A stretch of 64,000 bases of DNA, taken from positions 1,550,001 through 1,614,000 of the forward strand of contig CAVOKO010000009.1 of NCBI GenBank assembly GCA_963696525.1, given 5' to 3'. Under the pieces are notes generated by a model. The model had not been told where the DNA came from. It saw only the letters and a program-made list of their open reading frames with translations, and ran no database searches. A program made the translations under genes and the position numbers. Below, in pieces: positions 9,319 to 18,654 of the stretch; position 1 is the first letter of the stretch; each line of letters begins with the position of its first letter. Source of the stretch: CAWBRT01 sp963696525. GTDB taxonomy: Bacteria > Acidobacteriota > Terriglobia > Terriglobales > Acidobacteriaceae.

Positions 9319-10629
9319 ATGGTGACAGAGGTCGTAATGCCTCAACTGGGTACTACCACGCTTGAGGGGAAGATCATAGCATGGCTGAAACAAGAGGGCG
9401 ACAGAGTGGTCAAAGGCGAACCCTTGTTCGAGGTAGAGACCGACAAAGCCAACATGGAGGTTGAGTCGCTGGATACCGGAATTTTGCGAAAAATTCTAGT
9501 CCGCGCCGGAGATTTCGTGAAAGTGACTGAACCGGTGGCGATCATTACCGAAGGCGACGAAGACGTACCCGACCTGTTGCCATCGCCGGCCGCCACGGAA
9601 TGTCTGGCTTCAGGCGTCCCGTTGCATGAGGAAAAGGAAAGTGGGAACGGCGCTGTTCCCGCACGCCGGCGCATCTCGCCGTTGGCGCGCAAAATTGCCA
9701 GCCAAGCAGGCCTTGTTCCGGAAATGTTGAACGGATTGAGCGGGGGAGGAATCGAGGGAGCGATTAACAAGTCCGATGTTCTGAGATTCCTTTCGCAGAG
9801 AAAAGAATCGCAGGCCCCGGATGCTGTCCCCGCGCCCCATGTCGGAAAACTGCAAGTCAAGGTTGATATTGGATGTCTTCCGCAATCACCAGAAAAGCAG
9901 CGCAGAGCTAGCGCACCGCCCTTGCAGTCGGCGGTTGGGCAGGATGATGAAGTGGTTCCGCTCAGCCGGATGCGGCGGGCCATTGCCGAGCGCATGACGA
10001 TCAGCACCCGCGAGGTGCCGCAATTCTGGATGGGGGTGGACGTCAGCGTTGGAGCCCTTGTCAAGTTGCGCGAGACGATCGATCAGCGGCTGGCGGGAAA
10101 AATGGTTTCTTTCAGTTATACCGACTTCATAATCAAGGCGGTCGCCGGGGCCTTGCGGGAATGCCCTTTTATGAATGTCAGTTACACTCCCAGCGGCATC
10201 GCCCAGAAGTCAGCCATCAACGTCGGATTTGCAGTTGCACTCGAGGAAGGGCTGATCGTGCCCGTCATCCACAACGCGGGCAACAAGCCTCTCTCGCAAA
10301 TCGCCGGCGAACGGAACCGGTTGACCGAGGATGCCAGAAAAGGCGTGCTTTCGCAGGAGGACATCACTGGGGGAACGTTTACGGTCTCCAACCTTGGGAT
10401 GTTCAAAGTCGACCAGTTCGTGGCGATACTCAACCCTCCCGAAACCGGAATTCTTTCGGTTGGCCGCATTCGCCAATCTCTGGCACTGCTCGATGGTCAA
10501 TTGGCAACCGTGCCCACCATGTCCATCGGCCTGACTATCGATCACCGCAGCATCGATGGTGCGCAAGGCGCCAAATTCCTCGAAAAGGTAATTGAGCGCC
10601 TGGAAGAGCCCATTTTGCTTCTGGTGTAA
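9319..10629 (+). CDS. Dihydrolipoamide acyltransferase (E2) of the 2-oxoacid dehydrogenase complex
   Basis: A 436-residue E2 with three recognisable parts. An N-terminal lipoyl domain has the modified lysine in ETDKANME (Lys 43). A peripheral subunit-binding domain begins around RRISPLARKIA (residues about 115-155). The C-terminal catalytic domain ends in TIDHRSIDGAQGAKFLE, where His and Asp of the HxxxDG motif are intact. Alanine/proline-rich linkers join the domains. The start is ATG 9319 because GGAGG lies seven bases upstream; a TTG 27 bases earlier is unlikely. No E3 (dihydrolipoamide dehydrogenase) gene follows; the complex must use one encoded elsewhere. Acetyl-CoA is the probable product. 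Confidence 0.92.
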   Translation: MVTEVVMPQLGTTTLEGKIIAWLKQEGDRVVKGEPLFEVETDKANMEVESLDTGILRKILVRAGDFVKVTEPVAIITEGDEDVPDLLPSPAATECLASGVPLHEEKESGNGAVPARRRISPLARKIASQAGLVPEMLNGLSGGGIEGAINKSDVLRFLSQRKESQAPDAVPAPHVGKLQVKVDIGCLPQSPEKQRRASAPPLQSAVGQDDEVVPLSRMRRAIAERMTISTREVPQFWMGVDVSVGALVKLRETIDQRLAGKMVSFSYTDFIIKAVAGALRECPFMNVSYTPSGIAQKSAINVGFAVALEEGLIVPVIHNAGNKPLSQIAGERNRLTEDARKGVLSQEDITGGTFTVSNLGMFKVDQFVAILNPPETGILSVGRIRQSLALLDGQLATVPTMSIGLTIDHRSIDGAQGAKFLEKVIERLEEPILLLV

Positions 10630-10694
10630 AAAGCTAATGCGAGCCCCGGTGTGGGCGCCGCCAACGTCGACGCCCGCCACTGGCAGGAATATGC

Positions 10695-12044
10695 ATGGAG
10701 GCGATTCAGAGTATGGAAAACAACCGGGGTTGTTTTAACGCTGCCGTTGCATCGATCGCGACCATCGTTCTACTAAGTTTGTCTTCCCTGGCTGCAACGA
10801 CGGCTACCGTTTCGCCGGAAAGCGATAGCGCCTTCGAGAAGATCAAAGCCGATTCGAAGGTCCGGCAAGGGCTGGAATTCATTAAGAACGATGACGCAAA
10901 GACGCTTGTCGACATGAAAGCAATCGTCATCATCCCCGCTCCTCCTTTCAAGGAGAAGGTTCGCGGCGAATACTACATGGAGAAACTCCAGCAGTTGGGC
11001 CTGCAAGGTTTAAAGACGGACAGCGAAGGTAACGTGTACGGCGTTCGTCCCGGAACAGGCAAAGGCCCCAAACTGCTCGTCGAAGCTCATCTCGACACCG
11101 TCTTTCCCGAGGGCACGAAGATACAGTTGGTCGAAAAAGACGGTAAGATCTACGCCCCCGGCATCGCCGACGATTCGCGTGGACTAGCCGTGTTGTTATC
11201 GGTCATTCGAGCGTTTCAGACAACTGGCATCAGGACAGTGGGGGACATAATTTTTTGCGCCACGGTTGGCGAAGAGGGACTGGGGGACCTGCGCGGCATG
11301 AAGGCCTTCTTTAAGGATCACACGGATATCGCCGGAGTGATCGACATCGATACCCCCGCCGAAGTAACGTACATAACCTATCTTGGCACCGGCAGCCACC
11401 GTTACCGGGTGACTTTTAACGGGCCGGGCGGACACAGCTTTTCGGCGTTTGGCACTCCCAGTGCTATTCACGCCATGAGCCGGGCAATTGCGAAAATCGC
11501 CGACGTACAGACGCCGTTAGAACCGAAGACTACGTTTACTGTCGGCGAGGTCAGTGGCGGGACGTCGGTGAATGCGATTGCGGCCAAGGCTCAGATGCTG
11601 CTCGATATGCGCTCCAACAGTCAGCAACAGTTATTGAAAATGGAGAAGAGAATTTTGTCGGTGCTCCAAAAAGGAGCGGATGAAGAGAACGCACGTTGGG
11701 GAGGCGACAATAAGATCACCGTTGACACGAAGCTGATTGGTGATCGTCCAGCGGGAAGCCAGTCTCCGAACAGCATGATCGTTCAGGCTGCGTGGATGGC
11801 TACTAAGGCTATCGGTCAAGTGCCAAAACTGGTTGAAGCAAGCAGTACTAACGCAAACTGGCCAATCAGCATTGGAGTGCCGGCAGTCGTACTCGGCATC
11901 GGTGGCATGGATGGTGCGACGCATTCACCCGGCGAATGGTTCGATCCCAGCAACGAATACCTTGCGCCACAGAAGATTTTCCTGACTATTCTGGGCCTGG
12001 TTGGCGTCGACGGGCTAAGTCAGCCGCTTCTGCCTGCTAGGTAG
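10695..12044 (+). CDS. Exported M20-family metallopeptidase/deacylase
   Basis: A 449-residue member of the M20 dizinc hydrolase family, which includes carboxypeptidases, tripeptidases and amidohydrolases. The N-terminus has a hydrophobic stretch (IATIVLLSLSSLAATTA) preceded by an arginine, a likely signal peptide. Metal ligands are visible in EAHLDTVFPEG, GIADDSRGLA and VGEEGLGDLRG, followed by the dimerisation lid beginning near TGSHRYRVTFNGPGGHSF. AGGA precedes the ATG at 10695; a second ATG at 10713 is an alternative. It follows E2 by about 65 bases and may be cotranscribed, with no obvious functional link. It converges with the DASS gene. Confidence 0.82.
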   Translation: MEAIQSMENNRGCFNAAVASIATIVLLSLSSLAATTATVSPESDSAFEKIKADSKVRQGLEFIKNDDAKTLVDMKAIVIIPAPPFKEKVRGEYYMEKLQQLGLQGLKTDSEGNVYGVRPGTGKGPKLLVEAHLDTVFPEGTKIQLVEKDGKIYAPGIADDSRGLAVLLSVIRAFQTTGIRTVGDIIFCATVGEEGLGDLRGMKAFFKDHTDIAGVIDIDTPAEVTYITYLGTGSHRYRVTFNGPGGHSFSAFGTPSAIHAMSRAIAKIADVQTPLEPKTTFTVGEVSGGTSVNAIAAKAQMLLDMRSNSQQQLLKMEKRILSVLQKGADEENARWGGDNKITVDTKLIGDRPAGSQSPNSMIVQAAWMATKAIGQVPKLVEASSTNANWPISIGVPAVVLGIGGMDGATHSPGEWFDPSNEYLAPQKIFLTILGLVGVDGLSQPLLPAR

Positions 12045-12118
12045 AAGCACGCGGCCAAATCGCCATCGAGCAAGTGTTGGCAGGTCACCCTGAATACATG
12101 TACTGCCATCACGGATGG

Positions 12119-13591
12119 CTATCGCATGAACCGGAGTAGGAAGGGCAATCCGATCAACAGAAGCACCAGTAAATACACTGCCCCCGTGATTGCACCAAGC
12201 CGCCAGAAGTCCTTCGTACTGATGTAGCCAGCGCTGTACCAGATCGGCGCCGCGCCATGAGCATAAGGGCTAATCACGCCCTGTATCCCAAGCGAATATA
12301 CCAGCACGAGTGCCACCGGCTTCAGCGGAATCCCGCTGACGGTGACAATCATGGCAAGGAACACCGGCAGAACCGCCGTCGCGTGGGCTGTCGCGCTTGC
12401 AAAGCAGTAGTGAATGACCCAGAACAATACGACTAGCGCAAGGATCATCGGTATTATGGGAAAGCCTGTAAGCATTGCTGCGCTGCGATTCGCAAACCAA
12501 GAGAGAAATCCTACCCGGTTGAGGCCATCGGCCATGTTAACCAAAGTGGCGAACCATACCCACACACTCCACGCTTGTTTATTCGCGATGATGTCGCTCC
12601 AATCCACCACCTTGGTGAGCACCATCAATGAAATCACAACCGCGGCGACCGTCGTGGCGGTCATCCATCGCGTCCCAAGAATCCAGGCCAGCAGCGCGAA
12701 GACGGCCAGTCCGGCCATGATCACCTCCCGGCGCGAAATACGCCCCATTCCGCCCAACTCAGCCGCGGCCCACTTGGCGACTTCATCCCCCTTTTTTACC
12801 TCGGGGGGATATATGAAGTAGGTCAACAGCGGAGTCACTAGAAATACGATAATGCCCGTCGGGAGAAAGCCCATCATCCAGCCGGTCCACGTGATGTCTA
12901 GGTGAACAATCTTTTTCATTAGTTCAACGGCTAGCAGGTTGGGAGCCAGGGAGGTCACAAACATGGAACTCGTAACACACGCCGTCGCAAAAGCAGTCCA
13001 ACATAGATAGGCACCAATCTTGCGAGGACTCTCCGTGGGAGATGAACCGTAGAGCTGCGGGATATTCTTGACCACCGGGTAAATGGTGCCACCACTACGC
13101 GCGGTTGCCGAAGGCATGAAAGGAGCTAACACAAGGTCGGAAAACGCTATGGCATAGCCCAGCCCGAGCGTTCTCTTCCCCAACGTACGTACGAGCATAA
13201 GCGCAATTCTTCGCCCGAGTCCTGTCTTTTCGTAACCGAGCGCAAACATTGCGGCCGCCATAATGAGCCACACAGTATCGTTTGAAAACCCGGCAAGCGC
13301 CCACCTCATTGCCTCAGTCGGCGTCTTCCCCACCAAGATGAAAGAGGCACCCAAACTTACGCCGATGAAGCCCACCGCCGGACTCGGAACCGGTTCGGTC
13401 ATCAACGCTGCGACGGTGGCTGCAAACAGCGCGAAGAAGCGCCAAGCCGAGGGCGCCAGACCAGCCGGTGTAGGTATGAGGTAAAGCACGACACCGATCC
13501 CAATCGGGACGAGCCATTTCAGCAGTAGGTTACGACTCGAAACCGGAGTGGGAACTTTGATCGGTTGAACGGTCGCTTTTGAGGATGACAT
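12119..13591 (-). CDS. DASS-family anion:sodium symporter (SLC13/CitT type)
   Basis: A 490-residue membrane protein of the divalent-anion:sodium symporter family, which takes up succinate, citrate, tartrate and similar acids. About twelve hydrophobic segments are seen. The MPSATARSGGTIYPVV segment and the late FASATAHATAVLPVF segment correspond to the paired SNT-like substrate and sodium motifs of the family, with Ala in place of Asn in the first. The start is ATG 13591 with GGAG four bases upstream; the ORF extends 24 basic residues further but without a ribosome site. It is the last gene of the long minus-strand island and probably feeds it with a di- or tricarboxylate. Confidence 0.85.
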   Translation of the reverse strand: MSSSKATVQPIKVPTPVSSRNLLLKWLVPIGIGVVLYLIPTPAGLAPSAWRFFALFAATVAALMTEPVPSPAVGFIGVSLGASFILVGKTPTEAMRWALAGFSNDTVWLIMAAAMFALGYEKTGLGRRIALMLVRTLGKRTLGLGYAIAFSDLVLAPFMPSATARSGGTIYPVVKNIPQLYGSSPTESPRKIGAYLCWTAFATACVTSSMFVTSLAPNLLAVELMKKIVHLDITWTGWMMGFLPTGIIVFLVTPLLTYFIYPPEVKKGDEVAKWAAAELGGMGRISRREVIMAGLAVFALLAWILGTRWMTATTVAAVVISLMVLTKVVDWSDIIANKQAWSVWVWFATLVNMADGLNRVGFLSWFANRSAAMLTGFPIIPMILALVVLFWVIHYCFASATAHATAVLPVFLAMIVTVSGIPLKPVALVLVYSLGIQGVISPYAHGAAPIWYSAGYISTKDFWRLGAITGAVYLLVLLLIGLPFLLRFMR

Positions 13592-13669
13592 ATATCTCCG
13601 AGCGCGCTTCTCAGCAGATTTTGGCCTTGTAAGTCTCCTTAGTCCATTGCGAACGCATGGCACACTGGC

Positions 13670-15601
13670 TTATAGTTCGACCGCGACTTCAGCCGCTTCG
13701 CACACAGCCGCCAGGATGTCACGCGGCCTCGCGCAGTCTCCCACTCTCTTCCAGGCGATGCCCGCAAGCTCTGAAAATTTGAGTCGATTAGAACGAGCAC
13801 CTACGGCAATTACGACATTCTCAATGTCTCGAAGAAGGAGAACTGATCCGTCCCTCTTCCGAAGCAAGATTCCATCATGACCCCAGTGCTCGAGGAGCAC
13901 CCCAGTCATGGTCTGGACGTCCTGGCTTGCGAGGCGCGACAGGAGAGTGGCTCTGGCGGTTGGTGTAATTGTTTGTCCCAACTGGTCAAGCAGTTCGATC
14001 AGAACAACCTGTTTGCCTTGTGCCGCGAGAAAATCGGCTACCTCTAAGCCGACCATCCCTCCTCCTACAACCAGAACTTTCTGCCCCGGAACCTGCTGCC
14101 CAGCCAAAACTGACCAAGCGGACACGATCTTTTCTGGAAAATCAGTGGAGATGTCCACGGTCGCGGTTTGCGCACCAATCGCCTCGATCACCACATCGGG
14201 CTTCGCCGCTTCGATGTCGCGCAATGTAACTTCCACTCCACATTTCACCTCGACACCGAGCTTTTCCAAGTCACGCACGCGAGCCCGCACCACAGCCTGC
14301 AATTCAGCTTTTCCCGGCGGCACAATTGCAAGTTGTACCTGGCCACCTAGGTGAGCGGACTTCTCCAGCAGCGTGACTTGATGTCCGCGGGCTGCTGCGA
14401 CGCGAGCTGCTTCGAGCCCTGCCGGGCCGCCACCTAAGACCAGCACACGTTTCTTCAGCGCTGCAGGCGGTAAGCCCGCTTCAAAATCTGTTCCGACCCA
14501 AGGATTCTGGGTGCACTTGACATCGTTCTGCTGCATAAGGCGGCCGATGCAACCCATATTGCAAGCCACGCATTTTCGTATATCTTCCGGCCTGCCCTCC
14601 CTAGCCTTGCGAGGCCAGTAGGGATCGGCAAACAGGGCACGCCCGGTGGCAACAAAGTCGGCATCGCCACGTGCCAGCACCTCTTCAGCTACTTCGGGAC
14701 TGTTGATACGCCCCACAGCGATGACAGGAATGCTCACCTTCGCTTTGATCGCCCGAGCGTACCTAGCCAAATTGCCAGGCTCATAACAAATCGGTTGAAT
14801 TACCTGTCCTATTGTGAAGTCAGTCTCATTAACGCCGACGCTTACGTGCAGTGCATCGATGCCTTCGGTCTGAAGCGTGCGAGCTAACTCGGTCATTTCC
14901 TCCAAGGTGAGTCCGCCCTGCATGAACTCGGTGGCACTCAAGCGATATATGACTTGAGCCCTGCCATCCAACCGTTTGCGCACGGCCCGAACTACTTCCA
15001 ACGGAAACCTTGCACGGTTCTCGAACGATCCACCGTACTCATCCTTACGGCGGTTCGAGTACGGCGAAAGAAACTGCTGCAGCAGGTAACCGTGTGCGCC
15101 ATGGAGTTCCACCATCTCGAAACCAGCATCGACGACCCTCGCGGCAGCGGCGGCAAAGCACTCAACCATGAGTTTGATATCCTCGATGGTCATTTCCCGT
15201 GGAACCTCGCCCGTCATGCGGTGTGGAACCGCCGAAGGCGCAAGCACCGGAAGCCCGCTGGACTTCGATGACATCAACCTCCCGGTGTGAATCAGTTGAA
15301 TGGCGGGTACCGCTCCTTCACTCCGGATAGTTTTGGCAAGTCTTTGCAGCCCGGGAATAAAGCGATCCTCGGCAGCTCCGATACCATTGGCGCGGTGTTT
15401 CCCGCTCTGGTGGATGTAGACACCTTCTACAATGATCAGTCCAACCCCGCCGCGCGCCCGCTCCCGGTAATAGGAGAGGTTGCGATCACATACCATCCCG
15501 TCAGTGCCCGTGAAGTTAGTGCCCATCGCCGGCATCACGATCCGGTTCTTGATTCGTGCGGAACCTATGCTACCTTCCTGGAACAGATGAGGATATTGCA
15601 T
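13670..15601 (-). CDS. Old-yellow-enzyme-type NADH:flavin oxidoreductase / enoate reductase (FadH-like)
   Basis: A 643-residue three-domain flavoprotein of the 2,4-dienoyl-CoA reductase and enoate reductase family. An FMN-binding TIM barrel comes first (RIKNRIVMPAMGTNF; ELHGAHGYLLQQFLSPYSNRR, the active-site segment). A 4Fe-4S cluster motif follows, CVACNMGCIGRLM with C further on in VKCTQNP, then FAD- and NADH-binding domains with VLVLGGGPAGLEAARVAA and VLVVGGGMVGLEVADFLA. The enzyme reduces activated C=C bonds using NADH. GGAG lies seven bases before the ATG. In this island, among hydro-lyases that make or use unsaturated acids, it could saturate an enoate or enoyl-CoA intermediate, which is inference from context. 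Confidence 0.9.
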   Translation of the reverse strand: MQYPHLFQEGSIGSARIKNRIVMPAMGTNFTGTDGMVCDRNLSYYRERARGGVGLIIVEGVYIHQSGKHRANGIGAAEDRFIPGLQRLAKTIRSEGAVPAIQLIHTGRLMSSKSSGLPVLAPSAVPHRMTGEVPREMTIEDIKLMVECFAAAAARVVDAGFEMVELHGAHGYLLQQFLSPYSNRRKDEYGGSFENRARFPLEVVRAVRKRLDGRAQVIYRLSATEFMQGGLTLEEMTELARTLQTEGIDALHVSVGVNETDFTIGQVIQPICYEPGNLARYARAIKAKVSIPVIAVGRINSPEVAEEVLARGDADFVATGRALFADPYWPRKAREGRPEDIRKCVACNMGCIGRLMQQNDVKCTQNPWVGTDFEAGLPPAALKKRVLVLGGGPAGLEAARVAAARGHQVTLLEKSAHLGGQVQLAIVPPGKAELQAVVRARVRDLEKLGVEVKCGVEVTLRDIEAAKPDVVIEAIGAQTATVDISTDFPEKIVSAWSVLAGQQVPGQKVLVVGGGMVGLEVADFLAAQGKQVVLIELLDQLGQTITPTARATLLSRLASQDVQTMTGVLLEHWGHDGILLRKRDGSVLLLRDIENVVIAVGARSNRLKFSELAGIAWKRVGDCARPRDILAAVCEAAEVAVEL

Positions 15602-15811
15602 GTTTCATCTCCGGGCCTGACGGACAAAGCCTTTCTTTACAACGCTTGTGGTGCCATCCAAGTAAGCACAAAATATGGCAGCAGATCAGAACATTTTTCA
15701 CTTTAATGATCGGCGCCGCTAGCTTGTGGCCTGAGACGATCCGGCAAGTAAGTTTCAAATTTTCGCACTTTTGACACTCACTCACCTTGATCGCCTGTAA
15801 AATTCTCGGCG

Positions 15812-17092
15812 TCAGCGAACTGCCGCGGATCTCGCCAGCATGGGCCACTCGACCATTCGAATGCCGAACTCCTCTTCGATACGGATTAACGCATTCAGTT
15901 TCGCGAGCCGCTCGCCGCCCTTGACACCGGTTTTGATCATCAAAGCATTCCATGACACCGCAAGGTGCGCAATTGAGTCATCGACCGTCTCTCCCGAGCG
16001 ATGTGATAGCACTATCGAGACCCCATGATTCTGTGCCAGTCGTGAAGTGGTCTCGGCGCCAGTGATGGTGCCCACCTGATTTGTCTTGACGATCATCGCT
16101 CCGGCCGACTTAGCTTTAATTCCCGCTTCAGTACGCTGCGGGTTGGTAGCATAGATATCGTCTGCGCAGACGAGACACTTGGTTCCGACCCGCGCATTGA
16201 GTGCAGCAAAACCTTCGTAATCGTTGCTATGAAATCCATCCTCAACCCAGATCATCTGGAATCGATCGACCAGCTCCGTAAGGTAGTCCAGTTGCTGCTG
16301 AGAGGTCCGGGCGGTGCCTTCACGCGTGTAACGGTAGACCTTCTCCTTTGGATCCCAGAGGCGATCCGCTGCAAGATCCAAGCCTATTCTTAGCTCTACT
16401 CCCTGCTGATCGGAGATTTTTTTGCAAGCTCTCTCGAGAATTTCAAACGCCTCGAAGTCGTTCAGGTTCGCCGTCCACGCGTTCTCGTCGTCGGTGCCGC
16501 CCGCAAAGGCTGGGTCTTTCTTTTCTAGCAGCCTGCCGACTTCTTCATGCACAAGCAGATTAATCCGGATTCCCTGCTTTGCGCTCTTAATACCCAATGG
16601 AACGACAAGGTGCTCTTGCATATCAGGGGCTGGCCCCAGGCTATGCGCCCCGCCGCCGATAACATTGCCCAGCGGGAACGGAAGACTATAGTTCGCCTTC
16701 TCATCGATAAACTTGAACAACGGAATCCGCAGCGACTCTGCCGCGGCTTTCGCACAAGCCACGGAGACCACGGTGGAGGTATTGCCGCCCATGCGCTCGA
16801 AATTCGGCGTTCCGTCGACCTCGTGCAAGAACTGGTCAATCCGCCGCCGTTCGGCGGCGTCTGTACCAATGAGCGCGGGAAAGATACTTTGATTCATAAG
16901 AGAAATCGAGCCCTGAATTCCGTTCGGCGAGTATGCAGGTGCCTCGAACTCACCTCTGCTTCCGGGCGCGCCAAAAGGCGCAGCGGCCCTGCCGCGTCCT
17001 TCCTGAGTCTCGACATCCACTTCCAGCGTCTCCACGCCTCGACTATCAAAAATTGTCCTGCAACTCATTTTCTTGATGATTGTCTCTTTCAA
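15812..17092 (-). CDS. Divergent enolase-family protein with an altered active-site loop
   Basis: A 426-residue enolase homologue. The C-terminal barrel keeps most catalytic groups: the metal ligands in GLDLAADRLW, WVEDGF and CADDIYATN, the base lysine in IVKTNQVGT, the phosphate-site SHRSGET, and IKTG followed by ERLAKLNALIRIEEEF. The N-terminal domain is changed. DSRGNPTVEV becomes DSRGVETLEV, and the mobile loop normally PSGASTG reads PFGAPGSRG, so the serine that holds the second magnesium in classical enolase is missing. The GDEGGFAP segment reads TDDENAWTA. I take the TTG at 17092 as start because GAGGAG lies seven bases before it; ATG 17110 lacks a site. It lies inside a dicarboxylate island, not a glycolytic operon, so it may act on another substrate. 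Confidence 0.82.
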   Translation of the reverse strand: MKETIIKKMSCRTIFDSRGVETLEVDVETQEGRGRAAAPFGAPGSRGEFEAPAYSPNGIQGSISLMNQSIFPALIGTDAAERRRIDQFLHEVDGTPNFERMGGNTSTVVSVACAKAAAESLRIPLFKFIDEKANYSLPFPLGNVIGGGAHSLGPAPDMQEHLVVPLGIKSAKQGIRINLLVHEEVGRLLEKKDPAFAGGTDDENAWTANLNDFEAFEILERACKKISDQQGVELRIGLDLAADRLWDPKEKVYRYTREGTARTSQQQLDYLTELVDRFQMIWVEDGFHSNDYEGFAALNARVGTKCLVCADDIYATNPQRTEAGIKAKSAGAMIVKTNQVGTITGAETTSRLAQNHGVSIVLSHRSGETVDDSIAHLAVSWNALMIKTGVKGGERLAKLNALIRIEEEFGIRMVEWPMLARSAAVR

Positions 17093-17216
17093 CTTCGTGC
17101 TCCTCTCCATTGTGTCGCCGTCAAACTAAGCCGGCGCGGTTGATTAGTAGGGCATGCAAGTCACATCCATTTGGGGCCGCGACGAGACGTCTTATCACTT
17201 GCGGTAGGTTGCTTAA

Positions 17217-18560
17217 CTATGCTGCGCCAACATCCTCCAGTGACTTGCCCTTGGTCTCAATGCCGAGCCAGTAAACCAGCCCGCAAGCGATCCAAAAGAA
17301 CAGCGCCATCGTGACGTAAACACCGTAGTACATCTTGTTGGCCACGAAGTATCCGAATACAATCGGACTCAGCGCCGAACTGATGCGACCGGCGCCGGTT
17401 GACCAACAAGTCGCGGTCGCGCGCACCTTCGATGGATACAACTCGGCTGTCCACACCACAGTTCCGGCGACACCCTGCTCATAGAAGAACGCCAAAATAC
17501 AAGCTCCCCAAACGAGGTACGCGGGGTTCTGTATCAGTCCAAACCCGAGCGCGGCCACGCCTCCGAGACCGAATCCGACATAGAACAACTGCTTTCTGCC
17601 AAACTTCTCAATCGTGTAAAAAGCGGTCGCCCTGCCGAGGATGGCGGAGAACGCGGCATACAACGTATAGGTGAATGTTTTCACCAGCGTGAGCTTGAAT
17701 ACCACCACGAGAATGGATGGAAGCCACAGCACAAAACCGTAGTATCCAAAATACGCGAAAAAGTAGTAACCGGCGGTCAGAATGAACCGCCGAAGATAAG
17801 GCTTCTTCAACAAAACACCGATGGGCACCTTTTCGGCCAATTGTTCGTTGCCGAGGTTGCGGACATCTGCATCGGTGGCGCCTAACTGTTTCAGAACCGT
17901 CGCTGCTTCTTCTTTCCTGCCCTTGATGGCCAGCCACCGCGGAGACTCCGGAACTTTCCACCTGACGATAAACGACAACGCCGCGGGCAGCACGCCGAGG
18001 ATGAACAGGATTCGCCATCCGTGAGTCGGAACCAGCATGAGCGACGATATGGCTGCCGCCAGTAATCCGAAGGGCCAGAGAACAGTAAGTACAGCCACGA
18101 ACCTTCCGCGGTGTTTGGCCGAGATATACTCCGAGACCAACGCGGTATCGACAGGGATCATGCCTCCGAGACACATCCCGGTGATGAACCGGTAGATCAG
18201 GAACTGTCCAACGCCGGTAGCAAAGATCGTCAGGCCGCTGAACATACTGAAGCCCAAAATCGTGCCGATAAAGCCGACCTTGCGGCCATACTTGTCGGTG
18301 ACCGGCCCCCAAACGATCGCGCCGAGAAACATCCCCCAAATGCCGGCCGATGTCAGCATGCCCACCATGATGGCGTCCAGTTTCCACTCTTTGATAATCG
18401 ACGGCATCGCATAGGAGGCGATGTAGGTATCAAAGGAGTCAAACATAAATCCCAAGGCGGCGGCGGCTATAATGAAATAATGGACAGATTTGAGTGGTAG
18501 CTTTTCCACAATTCTGTCGACAGTAGTGGTCGCGGTTCTTACCTCAATAGTCGAATTCAC
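17217..18560 (-). CDS. MFS transporter (sugar porter-like branch)
   Basis: A 447-residue major facilitator with about twelve hydrophobic segments. The TM2-TM3 loop is WGPVTDKYGRKVG, the sequence after TM6 is VPESPRWLAIKGRKEEA, and the second-half loop is IEKFGRKQLF, placing it near the branch with niacin, metabolite:H+ and sugar porters. The start is taken as GTG 18560 because GGAGG ends five bases before it; a TTG four codons upstream overlaps that site. It sits between the enolase homologue and a DASS carrier in the same direction. Substrate unknown; an organic acid used by the island is plausible. Confidence 0.85.
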   Translation of the reverse strand: MNSTIEVRTATTTVDRIVEKLPLKSVHYFIIAAAALGFMFDSFDTYIASYAMPSIIKEWKLDAIMVGMLTSAGIWGMFLGAIVWGPVTDKYGRKVGFIGTILGFSMFSGLTIFATGVGQFLIYRFITGMCLGGMIPVDTALVSEYISAKHRGRFVAVLTVLWPFGLLAAAISSLMLVPTHGWRILFILGVLPAALSFIVRWKVPESPRWLAIKGRKEEAATVLKQLGATDADVRNLGNEQLAEKVPIGVLLKKPYLRRFILTAGYYFFAYFGYYGFVLWLPSILVVVFKLTLVKTFTYTLYAAFSAILGRATAFYTIEKFGRKQLFYVGFGLGGVAALGFGLIQNPAYLVWGACILAFFYEQGVAGTVVWTAELYPSKVRATATCWSTGAGRISSALSPIVFGYFVANKMYYGVYVTMALFFWIACGLVYWLGIETKGKSLEDVGAA

Positions 18561-18654
18561 AACAGCCTCCAAAAAGTTTCCCTCGATGACCTTCCAATGA
18601 CCCTGTATCGCAAGTTCCTCTCGTACTTAACAGCCGAGCTATTTTCGGAAAGTG

